Source of the DNA: Closterium sp. Naga37s-1
Lineage: Eukaryota; Streptophyta; Zygnematophyceae; Desmidiales; Closteriaceae
NCBI GenBank assembly: GCA_947471745.1
Contig: CANJKZ010000078.1
Span: 4,654,501 to 4,718,500 of the forward strand
Length of the DNA: 64,000 bases
Direction of reading: 5' to 3'
Positions 11,773-23,799 of this stretch are shown here, piece after piece. A program made the translations under genes and the position numbers. Numbering within the stretch: position 1 is the first letter of the stretch; each line of letters opens with the position of its first letter. The notes beneath the pieces are model-generated. The model saw nothing but the letters and a program-made list of their open reading frames with translations. It was not told where the DNA came from and did not search any database.

Positions 11773-12130
11773 TTAGATGACTTGCTTGATTATTCCACAT
11801 AGCGCAAACACATTTCTCCGATGCGCAATCTTCACAGTTTTACCAATTGGAAACCATGAATTGAGTGGGTCAATGATTTCTTCCATACTGCCTCCTTCTA
11901 ACCACATTTTGGCAACAAAGGTGTAGTGATTGCGGAGGTGGGGCTGGGTCTTATTCACCCAATATACTGTGAAGCCATTGATTTCATCAATGCTATTACA
12001 GTTACTTCCTCCGAAGATTGGAAGGTAAGGCGCCGCCCCTCCAGAATTTATCTTAAAGATGGAGATTTTATATGCCACAATGTATGATATTGAAGCGTGT
12101 CTACCAACAGGACGAGGGGGATACAATGAA
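11773..12130 (-). CDS. Uncharacterised open frame, possible host exon
   Basis: About 110 codons are open on the minus strand with ordinary, non-repetitive composition (for example NSIDEINGFTVYWVNKTQ, and EEIIDPLNSWFPIG), ending in a stop near 11773. It is more AT-rich than the retroelements around it. The upstream end runs into the LTR of A3, so a start cannot be assigned. The family is not recognised. It may be the last exon of a host gene that A3 disrupted. Confidence 0.35.
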
Positions 12131-15100
12131 GTGTCGAGCAACTTACTGTACCCCCTAAGGCTAAACCCACTACAGCCTAGATTAAAGTAAACATATAATT
12201 TGACACACCCCCATAGGCAAAGAGGGGGATAGCAAACACAACAAGCGGTCACAAGACCATTCAAGAGAAGAAACAAAGCAAAGCAAGCTCAGGGTGGATC
12301 TCAAGATCACCACTCATTTTGAGCACTAGCAAGCGGCCACAAGGCCAGTTCACATGGAGTTTTATAATATAGCAAGCAGTACAATTATTACAACATAGCA
12401 ACAAGAAACATGCAGGTTTATATATCAAAGTACAAGACAAGGTCAAGAGACAAGCAGTGTTGGCCCGTGTGGCTACGTACAAAGGCGAAGTTGGGAACAG
12501 TGCTGCAACACTCGCACGGCAAAGGAACGAAGTGCAAAGTGCTATGTTCTGCTTGCTAGTCTGACAAGGTAGCGCAGCACCCTCCTAGCAGCCCGCCAAT
12601 GCGCAGGGTGGTGTCTCCCGGGCGCAATGTAGCGAGTCCGGATGCTGAGAGGGTATGACATGCACTCCAGCTCGAACTGCCTGTCCTCAAGGACGTCACA
12701 GCCAAAGGCAAGCTCACCCCCGACGGACAGAGGACACGAAGAGGCAAAAACGAGACCAGCAAGGTAGGCACGGCGGAAAGTAGCGGCAAAGCTTGCGAGC
12801 TCAGCTACTAAGGCAGAAGCAGCAGCAGGCGAAGAAGTAGGTGCAATCACAAGCGCGGCTAGACAACAAGGGGTAGTCGGGCGAGCAGCACGAGCAAGTT
12901 CAGAAACAGGGTCAGGAACGGCAGGAAGAGAAGATAGGGTAGGTAACGGCAGGAGAACAGGCTCCCGAGGAACACGAGGGGTAGCAGGGGAGGCGGCACA
13001 AGACACAGGCACCCGACGCCCAGTCAAGTAGATGGACAACGGGACGTATCGAGCAGGAGCAGGCAGTGGGGAGTCAGGCGGCGGAAACAACAGAGAAGGA
13101 GTAGTACAAGTGGGCGTCGGCTCAGGTAGCGACGACAACGGCTGCTCCAAGAAGATAGGCCGCCGCGGCAGCGACCGCAATGCACCCCCGGACCCAGCAC
13201 CTCTAGCGCCAGCACCTCCAATGCCAGTACCTCCAACTCCACCAACAAGAGGACTCCTAGCACCCCCAGAGGCAGCACCCCTAGAACCAGCACCCCCAGA
13301 ACCAGAACCCTCAGCGTCACCACCCCCAACAACATCTGGGCCCCCGAAGTCCGCAACGACAGGCTGCAGAGGAGGAGAAGACGTCAGAGGCGGAAAAACT
13401 GGAGGTGTCTCCAAGCGCGGCGAGCGGCGAGAGGTCGTTGTGTTGGCAGCAGTAGGGTGACCCCCCTTGGTCGAGCCAGAGGAGGCAGATGGGACTAAGA
13501 GACACGAGAGAACAGTGGAGGGGTGCGCATAGACTGTGCTAGTAGGCGCACAAGCAGCGACACATGAAGGCTCTAACTCCTGGTGCCCGCCCCCGCCACT
13601 CCCGCCAGCTCCACTACGACCACCCTCGTCAGCTACAGTGGTGAGGTCTGACAACGCAGGGAAGGTAAGAGGCAGCGCAAGTCAGCCTAGGGTGGCAGGA
13701 AGGGGGGGGGAGTAGCACCTAACCACAGCGGTATAGAAAGCATGTGCCGATGGCACCTGGCGAAAGTGAGCTCTCTGGTCCTGCGAGAGGTAAGCGCGGA
13801 CTCCAAGTTTGGCGGCGGCGTCGCGCGCCATCCATCGCTTGTAGGCAACGCGAGCTGCGTGGAACTGCGTCCGCACCTCCTCCCCAGCGTCAGCAGCAGG
13901 CTCAGAGGGAGCCTCGGGGACCGGAAGGGACCCCGACGTGTGCTCGAACAGGGAGGCGTTGTCCTGAGTGACACTCTGGAGGTACTGGTGCATACCCTCT
14001 AGCCAGGACTGAAACTGTATAGGGTGCCCCTCTGCGTCTAAGGCTAACACAGTGGGAGTCGCCATAGCAGCGATAACGGCAGCAGTAGCAGTAGCAAGGG
14101 AAGTAGCTGCAGCAGCAGCAGCAAAGGCGGCACGACAGGGCGGCTCGGCTGGGCCAGCAGTAGCGCAGGCAACAGCAGCACAGGCGGCAGTAGCAACGTA
14201 GCAGCACTCGGGGCAAGGCGGCACGAGCGCGAGACAGGGCAGCGCGGGGCAGCGCACGCGGTTGGCAGCAGCACCTAGGGCAGCAGAAATAGGCGGCAGC
14301 ACGAGGGGGACATCACCTGGGGCAGCAGCAGTAGGCGGCAGTACAAGGGGGACAGCACCTAGGGCAGCAGCAGGCGGCAGCACCTAGGGCGGCAGCAGTA
14401 GCACCTAGGGCGGCAGCAGCAGCACCTAGGGCGGCAGCAGCAGCACCTAGGGCGGCAGCAGCAGCACCTAGGGTGGCAACAGCAGGCGGTAGCACCTAGG
14501 GCGGCAGCAGCAGCGCAGGCGGCAGCAGCAGCCCAGGCGGCAGCAGCAGCCTAGCAGCAGCAGCAGCAGCGCAGGCGGGAGCAGCAGCTTAGCAGCAGCA
14601 CCAGCACAGCAGCAGCAGCACAGGTGGCAGCAGCAGCGCAGGCGGCAGCAGCAGCTCAGGCAGCAGCAGCAGCCTAGCAGTAGCAGCAGCTGAGCAGTAG
14701 CAGCAGCGCAGGCGGCAGCAGCAGCGGCACAGGTAGCAGCAGCAGCGCAGGTAGCAGCAGCAGCGCAGGCGGCAGCAGTAGCTCAGGCGGGAGCAGCAGC
14801 TTAGCAGCAGCACCAACGCAGCAGCAGCAGCAAAGGTGGCAGCAGCAGTGTAGGCGGCAGTAGTAGCTCAGGCGGCAGCAGCAGCCTAGCAGCAGCAGCA
14901 GCTCAGGTGGCAGCAGTAGCACAGGCGGCAGCAGCAGCCTAGCAGCAGCAGAAGCAGTGCAGCAGTAGCAGCAGCAGTAGCAGCAGTGCAGCGACAGTGC
15001 AGCAGTCCACGGCAGGGCAGGGCACGCTCGAGGCAAGCGGCAGCAGTAGCTTAGCAGCAGCTGCAACGCAGGCAAGGCGCGCAAAGGCGGCGCAGACAGC

Positions 15101-15886
15101 GTGCGGGCAGCGCACTGGCTGTGCAAGCAGCGCACGGGCACAGCAGCTGGCAGGGCGCTGGCAGCGGGTGCACAGGCAGCGAGCGGCGCAGGGCAGGGCA
15201 GCGCGCGGGCTGCAGGGCAGAACCTCGCGCGGGCTGCAGGGCAGGTCAGCGTGCGGGATGCTGGGTAGGGGCGGGCTAGCGCTGGTGCGGGTCGCTGGCA
15301 GGGCGCAGGGCAGGCGCTTACGAACGGCGCAGGGCAGCGCGTAGGGCAGGGCGGGCTAGCGCGGGTGCGGGTCGCTGGCAGGGCACAGGGCAGCGCGTTT
15401 GCGGGCGGCGCAGGGCAGCACGTAGGAGCAGGGCAGGACAGCCGCGTGCGGGCGGGGCAGGGCAGCGCGATCGGGGGCGGCACGCTGGCTGTGCAAGCAG
15501 CGCGCGGGCACAGCAGCTTGCAGTGTGCTGGCAGCGGGTGCACGGGCAGCGAGCGGCCTGCAGGGCAAGGCGGCGCGCGGACTGGGCAGCGGGGCAGCAG
15601 GGCTAGGGAGGAAAAGTCGACGCGCCTAGGGCGCGTTTTGGGCAGGATAAAAAAGTGACGTGCCTAGGGGCGCGATCCAGGAAGGAAATCGAAGATTTAA
15701 CGGTGGGCCCTTTTAAAAATCTGGTCCTAAGGACCTAATGGCTCTTAATACCATGCCGGAATAAGGAAACAGGAATGAGGTGGATTAGGGCAAGGAGGGG
15801 GATACAATGAAGTGTCGAGCAACTTACTGTACCCCCTAAGGCTAAACTCAATACAACCTAGATAAAAGTAAACATATAATTTGACA
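12073..15886 (-). mobile_element. Copia element A3, internally reduced, broken
   Basis: A family A derivative. In minus-strand order: 5' LTR (15886-15754), primer-binding site starting TGGTATTAAGAGCC, a very long CAG/GGCAG-rich leader (about 15735-14066), the start of gag with ATG at 14065 (MATPTVLALDAEG, homologous to MASPSLLTFDAEG of A6), a Gly/Pro-rich linker-like segment (about 13650-12550), pol remnants, and the 3' LTR (12205-12073). Most of integrase and RT is not present, so it could only have moved with help. The inner 85 bp of the LTRs differ at about four positions, while the outer 48 bp do not align. No matching target duplication was seen. An old copy. Confidence 0.7.
14066..15735 (-). 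repeat. CAG/GGCAG-rich leader array of A3
   Basis: Between the primer site and gag of A3. From about 14340 to 15000 it is an interrupted trinucleotide array (GCAGCA with GGCGGCAG and CACCTAGGGCGG variants). From 15000 to 15600 it is a GC-rich array of GGGCAGCGCGC-type units. Apparent long frames here (poly-Ala, poly-Cys, poly-Leu) are by-products of the repeat. Confidence 0.75.
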
Positions 15887-16061
15887 GGAGGGAGAGAGTC
15901 GCAGGGAGAGATCGTTGCAAAGGCAGGACACCGGGGACACGGGAGAGGGCGGAAGGGGAGGGAGAAGGAGTGGGGTTGGGGAAAGGGGGATGAGGGAGGG
16001 TGGGTGGGGGAAGGGGGAGGTGGCAGGGAGGGGGGAAGAGAGTGGCCACTTATTTCAGGAA
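15887..16061. other. G-rich low-complexity spacer
   Basis: Purine-rich GGGAGAGGG-type sequence between A3 and the 72-bp repeats. No gene seen. Confidence 0.5.
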
Positions 16062-16297
16062 CATGCTGCTGGCTGGTTGTACGTAACATGCATGGCACTC
16101 TTTGAGAGGCACCTCAAAATGATGTTATAGTGGCATGCTGCTGGCTGGTTGTATGTAACATGCATGGCACACTTTGAGAGGCACCTCAAAATGATGTTAT
16201 AGTGGCATGCTGCTGGCTGGTTGTATGTAACATGGATGGCACGCTTTGAGAGGCACCTCAAAATGATGTTTTAGTGGCATGTTGCTGGCTGGTTGTT
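16062..16297. repeat. 72-bp tandem repeat, three copies plus a partial
   Basis: CATGCTGCTGGCTGG recurs at 16062, 16134 and 16206 and, with one change, at 16278, an exact 72-bp period. Units differ at only a few positions. No coding role is evident. Confidence 0.9.
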
Positions 16298-16318
16298 ACG
16301 CTTTCCGGAGCACCATGA

Positions 16319-16730
16319 TCCACTTGATCCCCCCAGCGGCTAATTGACTTTTGAGTCGACTAAAAAATGCACCTGATCCCCCTAGCAGCGAATTGACTTT
16401 TGAGTCGACTAAAAAATGCACCTGATCCCCCTACCGGCGAATTGACTTTTGAGTCGACTAAAAAATGCACCTGATCCCCCTAGCAGCGAATTGACTTTTG
16501 AGTCGACTAAAAAATGCACCTGACCCCCCTAGTGGCGAATTGAATTTTGAGTCGACTAAAAAATGCACATGATCCCCCTAGCGGCGAATTGACTTTTGAG
16601 TCGACCAAAAAAATGCACCTGATCCCCCTAGCGGCGAATTGACTTTTAAGTCGACTAAAAAATGCACCTGATCCCCCTAGCGGCAAATTGTCTTTTAAGT
16701 CGACCAAAAAAATGCACCTGATCCCCTTCT
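16319..16730. repeat. 49-bp minisatellite, about eight copies
   Basis: Each unit holds CTGATCCCCCTAGCGGCGAA, TTGACTTTTGAGTCGACT and an A-run followed by TGCAC. The start CCTGATCC recurs at 16372, 16421 and 16470 with a 49-bp period. TTGAGTCGACTAA includes the palindrome AGTCGACT. The open frame across it is a repeat by-product. Confidence 0.9.
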
Positions 16731-17163
16731 CGACAAGTTCTCCGAGTTGCTTTTGAAAATGCTCAAAAGCATGCTGTTGGTTGTATACAATGTCACCACA
16801 TCACCAGCAACACTGATATTCGCATAATGACATACCTGAACACATTCACAACAAATTTTCCCGACGCACTTTTGTCGCCTCCATTGGTCCTTGGACGCAG
16901 CTTTGCCATACGTTTCACTTGTAATGCGAATGACAGGCAGGGATCGGAGCGCATGGGGAGGCAGAAAAATAAGACTCTCAAGTCAACTCGAAATTACCCT
17001 AAACTCAATTAGCTTCCCATAGACCTTTGAAGGATGCAGCTTCGCTACGTGTTTCACTGGCAGGGATACGGGGGGCGGGTGGGGAGGGGGGGAGGCAATA
17101 CAGAATCAAAGCTGATGAGAAAGCACGGTAATGGCTTCAAGTCGAGAGGTTGTCCTGTAGCAC
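16731..17163. other. Spacer, nothing recognised
   Basis: Moderate-GC unique sequence with a short G-rich run near 17070. No coding, RNA or mobile signature recognised. Confidence 0.4.
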
Positions 17164-17251
17164 AAAGCAGTGCCTAGCACAACGCAGTGCCTAGCACCTG
17201 GCAGTGCCTAGCACTTGGCAGTGCCTAGCACGTGGCAGAGCCTAGCACAAG
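17164..17251. repeat. Short tandem repeat, about five copies of 17-18 bp
   Basis: CAGTGCCTAGCAC recurs with variable spacers (AACG, CTGG, TTGG, GTGG) across the segment. Confidence 0.8.
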
Positions 17252-17467
17252 GTAGTTGTGTGCCATTGTAAGAAAGGACGTGACTTTTGAGACAACTCAA
17301 AATTCCCCTTGAAAGTCGTTACAATGGCACACGGTCCCGTGATAGCATAGGAGGTTGTCCAGTAGCCCAGAAGCAGAGACACTGAAGAAGAGCCGAAAGA
17401 GAATGGCCTTGGAAGGATCACTCCTTGCTTCACAGTCGCGGCATTGACAGAATTTCACAGAAATCAA

Positions 17468-17742
17468 CTAAGCAACCACAGTTTTTAAAGAGGGCAGCTT
17501 CAGACACTTACTAACAAGCTTCCCTTTCACCTTGAGAGGCTTGGCGGCGTTTGCGCCGGCAGAAGCTGCAGGAGATGCGGCAGCCGAGGAAGATAGAATA
17601 GATGTGGCAGATGCTGGGGTGGTAGATGCTGAGGTGGCAGATGTGGTAGAAACTCTGCAGTCCAGCGGGAGGAGTGGCGCAAGGAGCGATGATGCCGCTG
17701 ACGTTGCGGCCATGAAGAGTGCCGCACCTGACGGGCAGGGCA
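17468..17742 (-). CDS. Uncharacterised open frame interrupted by A4
   Basis: About 90 codons open on the minus strand, ending KGKLVSKCLKLPSLKTVVA and stop. Rich in Ser, Ala and Thr, with a hydrophobic stretch (GAALFMAATSAASSLLAPLL). The 5' side is cut by the LTR of A4, so no start can be given. Sequence right of A4 (24937 onward) should be its natural continuation, but no clear reading was found there. It may be a host exon or chance. Confidence 0.3.
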
Positions 17743-17873
17743 TGTCAGAAAGAACGAACGAGAATGAATGCATTGAGCAAAAGTTGGGTGAAAGTACTAA
17801 CCCTAATTGGGTTGTACCCCTTATGGGCTACCCCTATAGCCTACACAAATGTAAGCTATATGTAAGTTTGACA
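17743..17873 (-). repeat. 3' LTR of A4
   Basis: 131 bp, TGTCA ends on both strands, next to the polypurine tract at 17874 onward. Its 5' partner, 24850-24936, matches over its preserved part. Confidence 0.85.
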
Positions 17874-20800
17874 CACCCCCATAGGCAAAGTGGGGGAGAA
17901 CAAGTGGTCACAAGATCAGTCAAGAAAAGCAAAGCAAGCTCAGGGTGGATCACAAAGTCACCACACGGTCCGAGCACAAGCAAAGGGCCACAAGGCTAGT
18001 TCACATGCAGAGTTATATAAAAGAGAAGAAACAATACAGTGATCATACCCTAGCAAGTGCAAGCATGCAGGTATATATATAGATCAATGTACAAGCAAAA
18101 TCACGCAGTGAGCAAGTGAGGCAAAGTAGGCACAATGCCTAACACAGTAGCAAAGCGCTGATGATCACCAGGCGGAAGTGCCTTGGTGAATATATCAGCA
18201 GTGTTGGCCCTAGTGGCCACGTACGCAAGACGAAGCTGGCCACGTTACTGCAACTCTCGAGCAAGGAAGTATCGCAGAGTGATGCGTTTCATTCTGTGCT
18301 CCTGACACAAGGCAATCATGGCCTTGTTGTCTACGTACAGAACTAGAGGTGAACGAGGCTGCTCTCCCAAGTCAGTCAGCAGGTAGGTGAGCCAGCGTAG
18401 CTCCTGTGCAGCCATGGCCCCTGCGTAGATCTCAGCCTCACAATTGGAGCTGAGAACCGAAGACGAGCGGGTAGACCGCCAAGAAACAGAGCCGGAACCA
18501 AGGCTGAAGGTGTAACCCTGTGATGACGCTGCGTAGCTGAGTCGTCCACCCAGGAAGCGTCTGCGTGACCGGTGAGGACAATTGGACCCCGTCCTCCAAG
18601 CACGAGCCCCATGCCCGACGTACTACACAGGTAACGCAGTACCCTCTTCGCAGCATCCCAGTGCACCTTTCGGTGCCTACTGGGAGCCACGTAGTGAGCC
18701 AGAAGGTTGAGAGGGTACGCAAGGTCAGGTCATGTGCACGTCATCAGGTACATGAGGCAACCCACAAGCTCTGGGTACGGACCACTCGGCTCTACGGACT
18801 CGTCCGAAGGTGGAGCTGAGAGCGAGTGGCCGGTTGACAGAGGAGTGGGCTGTGGCGAGGAGAACTGGAAGCCGAAGCGCTGAAGGACCTGGTGCACCAT
18901 GTGTGACTGAGTCAGGGTAATGGTGCGCCGTGCTCTGTCCCGGGTGATCTGCAAGCCAAGATAGCTGCGCAGTTCACCCAGGTCAGTGCAGGTGTGTCTC
19001 TTCTGCAGCGTCGACTTCACAAGGGTCAGTGCCTCAGTGTCACCAGTGGCAAAGACGAGGTCGTCTACGTACACGAGGACGTAGAACGGCGGCAGCGAGG
19101 TGTCGGTGCGGAGAAACAACGACGGGTCAGCAGTAAAAGGAGCAAACCCAAGAGCCGCAAGTGTAGTCCTCAGCGTGTCGTGCCACTCGCGAGGCGCCTA
19201 GTGGAGACTGTAGACTGGCTGGCGGAGGCTCCACTGGGTACCTGCTTGAAACGACCCAGTGAAGTGAGGTGAGCGGCGCAGCCAGATCTCCTCGTGCAGG
19301 CTACCCTGTAAGAAAGCTGTGCTGAAGTCTAGAGAGTGCAACTCGTAGTCATGCTGAGCAGCGACGTGCAGCAACACTCAAAGAGTAGTCATCTTCGGGG
19401 TGGGGGGGAAGGTCTGGAAGTAGTCAACTCCCTGTCGCTGACTGAAGCCTCGAGCAACGTAACGCGCCTTGAAGGCAGGCGGAGAACCCGGCAGCCACTT
19501 CACTCTGAAGTTCCACATGCCATCGACTATGTTCGCCCGAGACGGGGAACTGCGTCGACGTAGGTGCCTGTGGACTTCCAGGATGCCATCTCGGCATCCA
19601 TGGCTGCTTGCCACTGAGAGGAGTAAGGACCCGTAATCGCCTCTGCGTAAGAGCGCGGGGTCGGGATGTCTGGTGCATCCGGGTCTCCCTCAGGGGCAAA
19701 CAGCATGGAAGCGAAACGAGGTACAGCAGCTGCAAGACACTCAAAGTCCTCCTGCCTATCCTCAAGGACGTCCGTGCCAAGAGCACACTCACCCCCGACG
19801 GATGGAGGACTAGCAGACGCGGACTTAGCAACTAGAGTAGTGGCGTAGTCAAGATGGCAGGCAGCAGCAAAGTCAAGCAGCTCAGCAACGAGAGTAGACG
19901 CAGCAGCAGACTCAAAGGAAGGGTCAGTGACAGCAGTGGCGAGGAGACGAGAGACAGTGGGACTGGCAGCACGAGCGCGGTCAGACTCAGGGTCATGGAC
20001 CTCATGTAGAGAGGACTCAGGAGTAGTAGGCAGAGGAACACGTAGTGGAACAGAGAAAGGACGGAGTGCCATAGCGTGCGTGCCGCGGACAGGAGGAGGA
20101 CGCGAACGAGGAACGCGACGAGCAGTGCGAACAGGCGAGACAGGACGAGACGCAGGCTCACGACGCTCTGTAAGACCGCCGAACTGCTCAGTGTAAGGAG
20201 AGGGAGCAGACAATGGGGAGGCTGGCTGTAACAGCGGCTGCGACTGGTCAGGCGGTGGACACAGTAAGGGAGGAGTAAGACCAGGAGAAGACGGGACACC
20301 AAGAACCTGCTGAAGCAGGGGAACGAAGTACGGTCGCGGTCACACAGTGCCTCCAAAACCTCCAGCTCCAGGGTAAATAGCTCCAGCTCCCGCAGCTCCA
20401 GTGCCTCCCGCACTAGTGCCTCCAACTCCAGCTCCTCCAGCTCCAGCGCCTCCAGCGCCAGTGCCTCCAGCTCGAGCAGCTCCAGGCTCCGTAGGGTCTC
20501 AAGCTCTTGTGTTCCAAACACCACCAGTCCCGGAAGCTCCAGTACCCCTGGTACGAGCACCTCCAGGACCAGGAGCCGTAGTACCTCCAGTACCACCAGC
20601 TCCAGCAGTAACTCCAGCACCTCCAACTCCAGTGTCTCCAGCGCCTCTAGCTCCGGGAGCTCCACTCCGAAGGCGTGCCCCCCCGCACCCTCCGACTCAG
20701 CACCCCCAGGCTCAACACCCTTAGGCTCAGCACCCCCAAGCTCCTCACCCCCAGGCTCAGCACCCCCAGACCCAGCACCCTCAGACCCCGCACCCCCCGG

Positions 20801-23799
20801 CTCCGCACCCCCAGACACAGCACCCCCAGACGCAGCACCTGGAGCAGCACCTGAGCCGATAGCTACCTCGACAGGTGCAGTACCAGGGAGAGGGTCTAAC
20901 TAAGACACATCGGAGGGAGCAGGACCCTAGGGTGGGAGGGGGTCTACCGGAGGGGGACCGGGAGTAAGGAAGAGCAGCGGGGGCGGGGGAGGGTCAGAGC
21001 GGTAGGGGAAGAGATAGTAGAAGGGAACCGACTCGTCGAACGTGACGTCCCTAGACGGGAGGACACGACGTGAGGTGGGGTGGTAAAACTGCCAGCCAGG
21101 CACGTCAGGGATAAAGCCAAGGAAGACGCAGGGGATAGCACGGGCGGAAAGCTTGTCCGCGGACGTATCGCGAATAAAGGAACGAGAACCCCTGACACGG
21201 AACACCGACGCATCGCCAACCTCCCCCGTCCAACGCAGTGTGGGCGAGGTCTCTGGTAAGGAGGCACGGGGCCAGAGGTTGAGCTGATGCGCAGCGTACC
21301 GGACCGCAAACGGCCACAGAAAATGGGGAGCAGCTGCATGGATCATGGAGGTATGAGCGACCTCCATGACTAAGCCAATGCGGCGCTCAGCAATCCCATT
21401 TTGCTGAGGGGAGTCGCGAAGTGTGAACGACTGGAGAATGCCCTCCCCACGACAAAATTCCCGCAAGAGGTTGGAGGAGAACTCACCACCTCTGTCAGAG
21501 TGTAGACGCAGGACAGGAAGGTCCTGGCCGAACCGCTCGCGGAGCTGGAGACGGACTGTGCGGATCCAAGGGATCAAGACATCAACGACTTCACCCTTGC
21601 TGCGCAAGGGGAAGACCGTGGTGTACCGCGTATAGTCGTCAACTACCAGCAGAAAGTAGCGCTCACGGCCCTGTCCACTGACGCGGGCTGGGCCCCACAC
21701 GTCCATGTGGAGAGTCTGCAGTGGAGCAGTCGTCGGGGGAAACGAGGAGGAGTGAGGAGCGGCGCGCTGCCGCCCCTCGACGCAAGGAAGGCACGGCGGG
21801 GCAGGCGAGGGAGTGAGGGGAGGCAGAGACCTGGGTAGACCAGAGACGAGAAGACGGGAGTGCATGCCACGAAGGCGTGGCAAGAAGGGGTGACCCAGGT
21901 GGTGGTGTCACAGAAGATTCTGGTGCGACAGGAGGCGACACGAGCAAGAGGCGGCTACCTGACCTTACGCGGACACCTGAGCAGACGCAGCTACCTGAGG
22001 AGGCTTGGTAGCCAGTGTGTACTGACTCGACCCTGGCCGACGAGTGAACGTAGCCAGGTGACGGCCCGTCCGTGTGCACGTGCAGATTGACACACGCTGA
22101 CCCCCAGGAGTAGTGGTAGTGACCATCGCATCCTGAAGGGCATCGTTACTCACCAAGTTCGTAGAGAATGAGGGGAGGTGAAGACCTGACAATGAGCCGG
22201 ACGGAACCGCCGGACACGGGAGGACAGTGGAGGAACGGGCAACGACCGGGCCCCCAGAGGGGTCAGCAAGTCTGACCGGGACAGGTGCAGGGAGAGGAGT
22301 GAGAGTGGTGCTGTCACGAAAGAAACAGCGCAAGGCGCCTGAGTCCAACGTGAAAATGTGCAAGGCCTGAGCAGGCGCAGTACCAGAGAGAGTACCAGAC
22401 TCACTAGCACCTAGAGCAGCAGCAGGTATACCTGGGTCAGGCGGCACACACCGGTAACAGTCACCCTCAGCACTATTAGACAAAACATATATAGCAGAAA
22501 GAATAACATCAAAGTCTAGGTCAAATATAGCAATCCTAGGCCTAAGCAGATCTGCCCAGCGAGGGAGCTCGACGTCGTCACCAAACTCAGCACGCTAAGC
22601 GTCGTCGAGGCGGGAGAAGCAGCGGTGCTGAGTGTGAAGCTTCCCGCATGTCTGACCAGCACGAACACCCGTGCGAATGACATACGGGCAGCTATCACTA
22701 CCCCCAGACGTCCCACGCTAAAACAACCACTCACGGAGCTGCTGGGGCGACTGGGTCTCGCTCCGACGCTGCTGCTGCTGCCGCTGGCCACCACCAGGGC
22801 CTCCATGCCGAGGTTCAATCCTACTGCCTCCAATCCCACCGCCTCCACTGCCGCCACTCCCACGGCTGCCTCCACCGCCGCCACCAGAGCCCCCACTCCC
22901 ACCACCAGTCCCACCGCCGCCACCACCCCCACTGCCTCCACTACCTCCACTGCTGCCCCCACCACCACTCCCGCTGCCACCTCCACCACCACCGCTGCCA
23001 CCTCCACCACCTCTGCCACCCTTGCCCTTGCTGCTGCGGCGCTTCACACTAGCAGAAGCAGCCCCGACGTCCTCAGCAACAGAGACGTCTGCAGCAGCAG
23101 CAGAGGCATAGGAGGGGGCAAGGGGGGAGGGGGGGCACCCCTCAAAGAAGGGCTGGCGCGGAGTGCCACGAGCAGCACCTACAGCAACTGCTCTAGTCTC
23201 AGCTGCGAGGAGATGCTGCTCGAGGAGGTCAACAGTAAGGGAGGTGGGGTCAAGTGAGAGAAAGTGGTCCCTGACAGAGCGAAGAGAGTCAGGGAGGCGA
23301 GTGACTATGAAGTAGAGGGTGATGAACATCGGGGGCTGGTTCCTTTCAAGGAACTCAGCAGGGACGGTAGCTCGGTAGCGAGCGTCGCTAGTGCGCAGGT
23401 GGGAAACCAGGTCCTCTACTGTGGCAAAAGCTGACAGCTCGGGTAACAGGTAGGGCAGTAGCAGTCGGCCTAGCGCAGTAGTGGCAGGCAAGGAGTAGCG
23501 ACTGACTACAGCGTCGTACAAGGCCTGTGCTGTCCTGTGCTGTCCAAAGTGAGTGCATTCGGCTAGCGGCAGGTGGTTGCGAATGACTAAGCGTGCAGCA
23601 GCGTCGCGCGTAAGCCACTGGGAGCGAGTTGCACTGTCAGCTGTGGCGGGAGGGGCAGTAGCGGCACCTGACGCGAGGTCAAACAGCGACACACTGTCCT
23701 TAGAATCGCTCAGTAGGTACAGCTGCAGGTCGTCGAGCCACATGTCAAACTGAACCGGTCTACCCTCATGATAGAACGCGAGAACTCGAAGCGAAGCCA

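Noticed and set aside
12113-12205. Solo LTR instead of the 3' LTR of A3
   Set aside because: The polypurine tract, 3' untranslated sequence and pol remnants of the same strand lie next to it, and 15754-15886 is a clear partner.
14340-15543. Poly-Cys/Leu/Ala frames over the A3 leader
   Set aside because: By-products of the CAG/GGCAG repeat; open in several frames at once.
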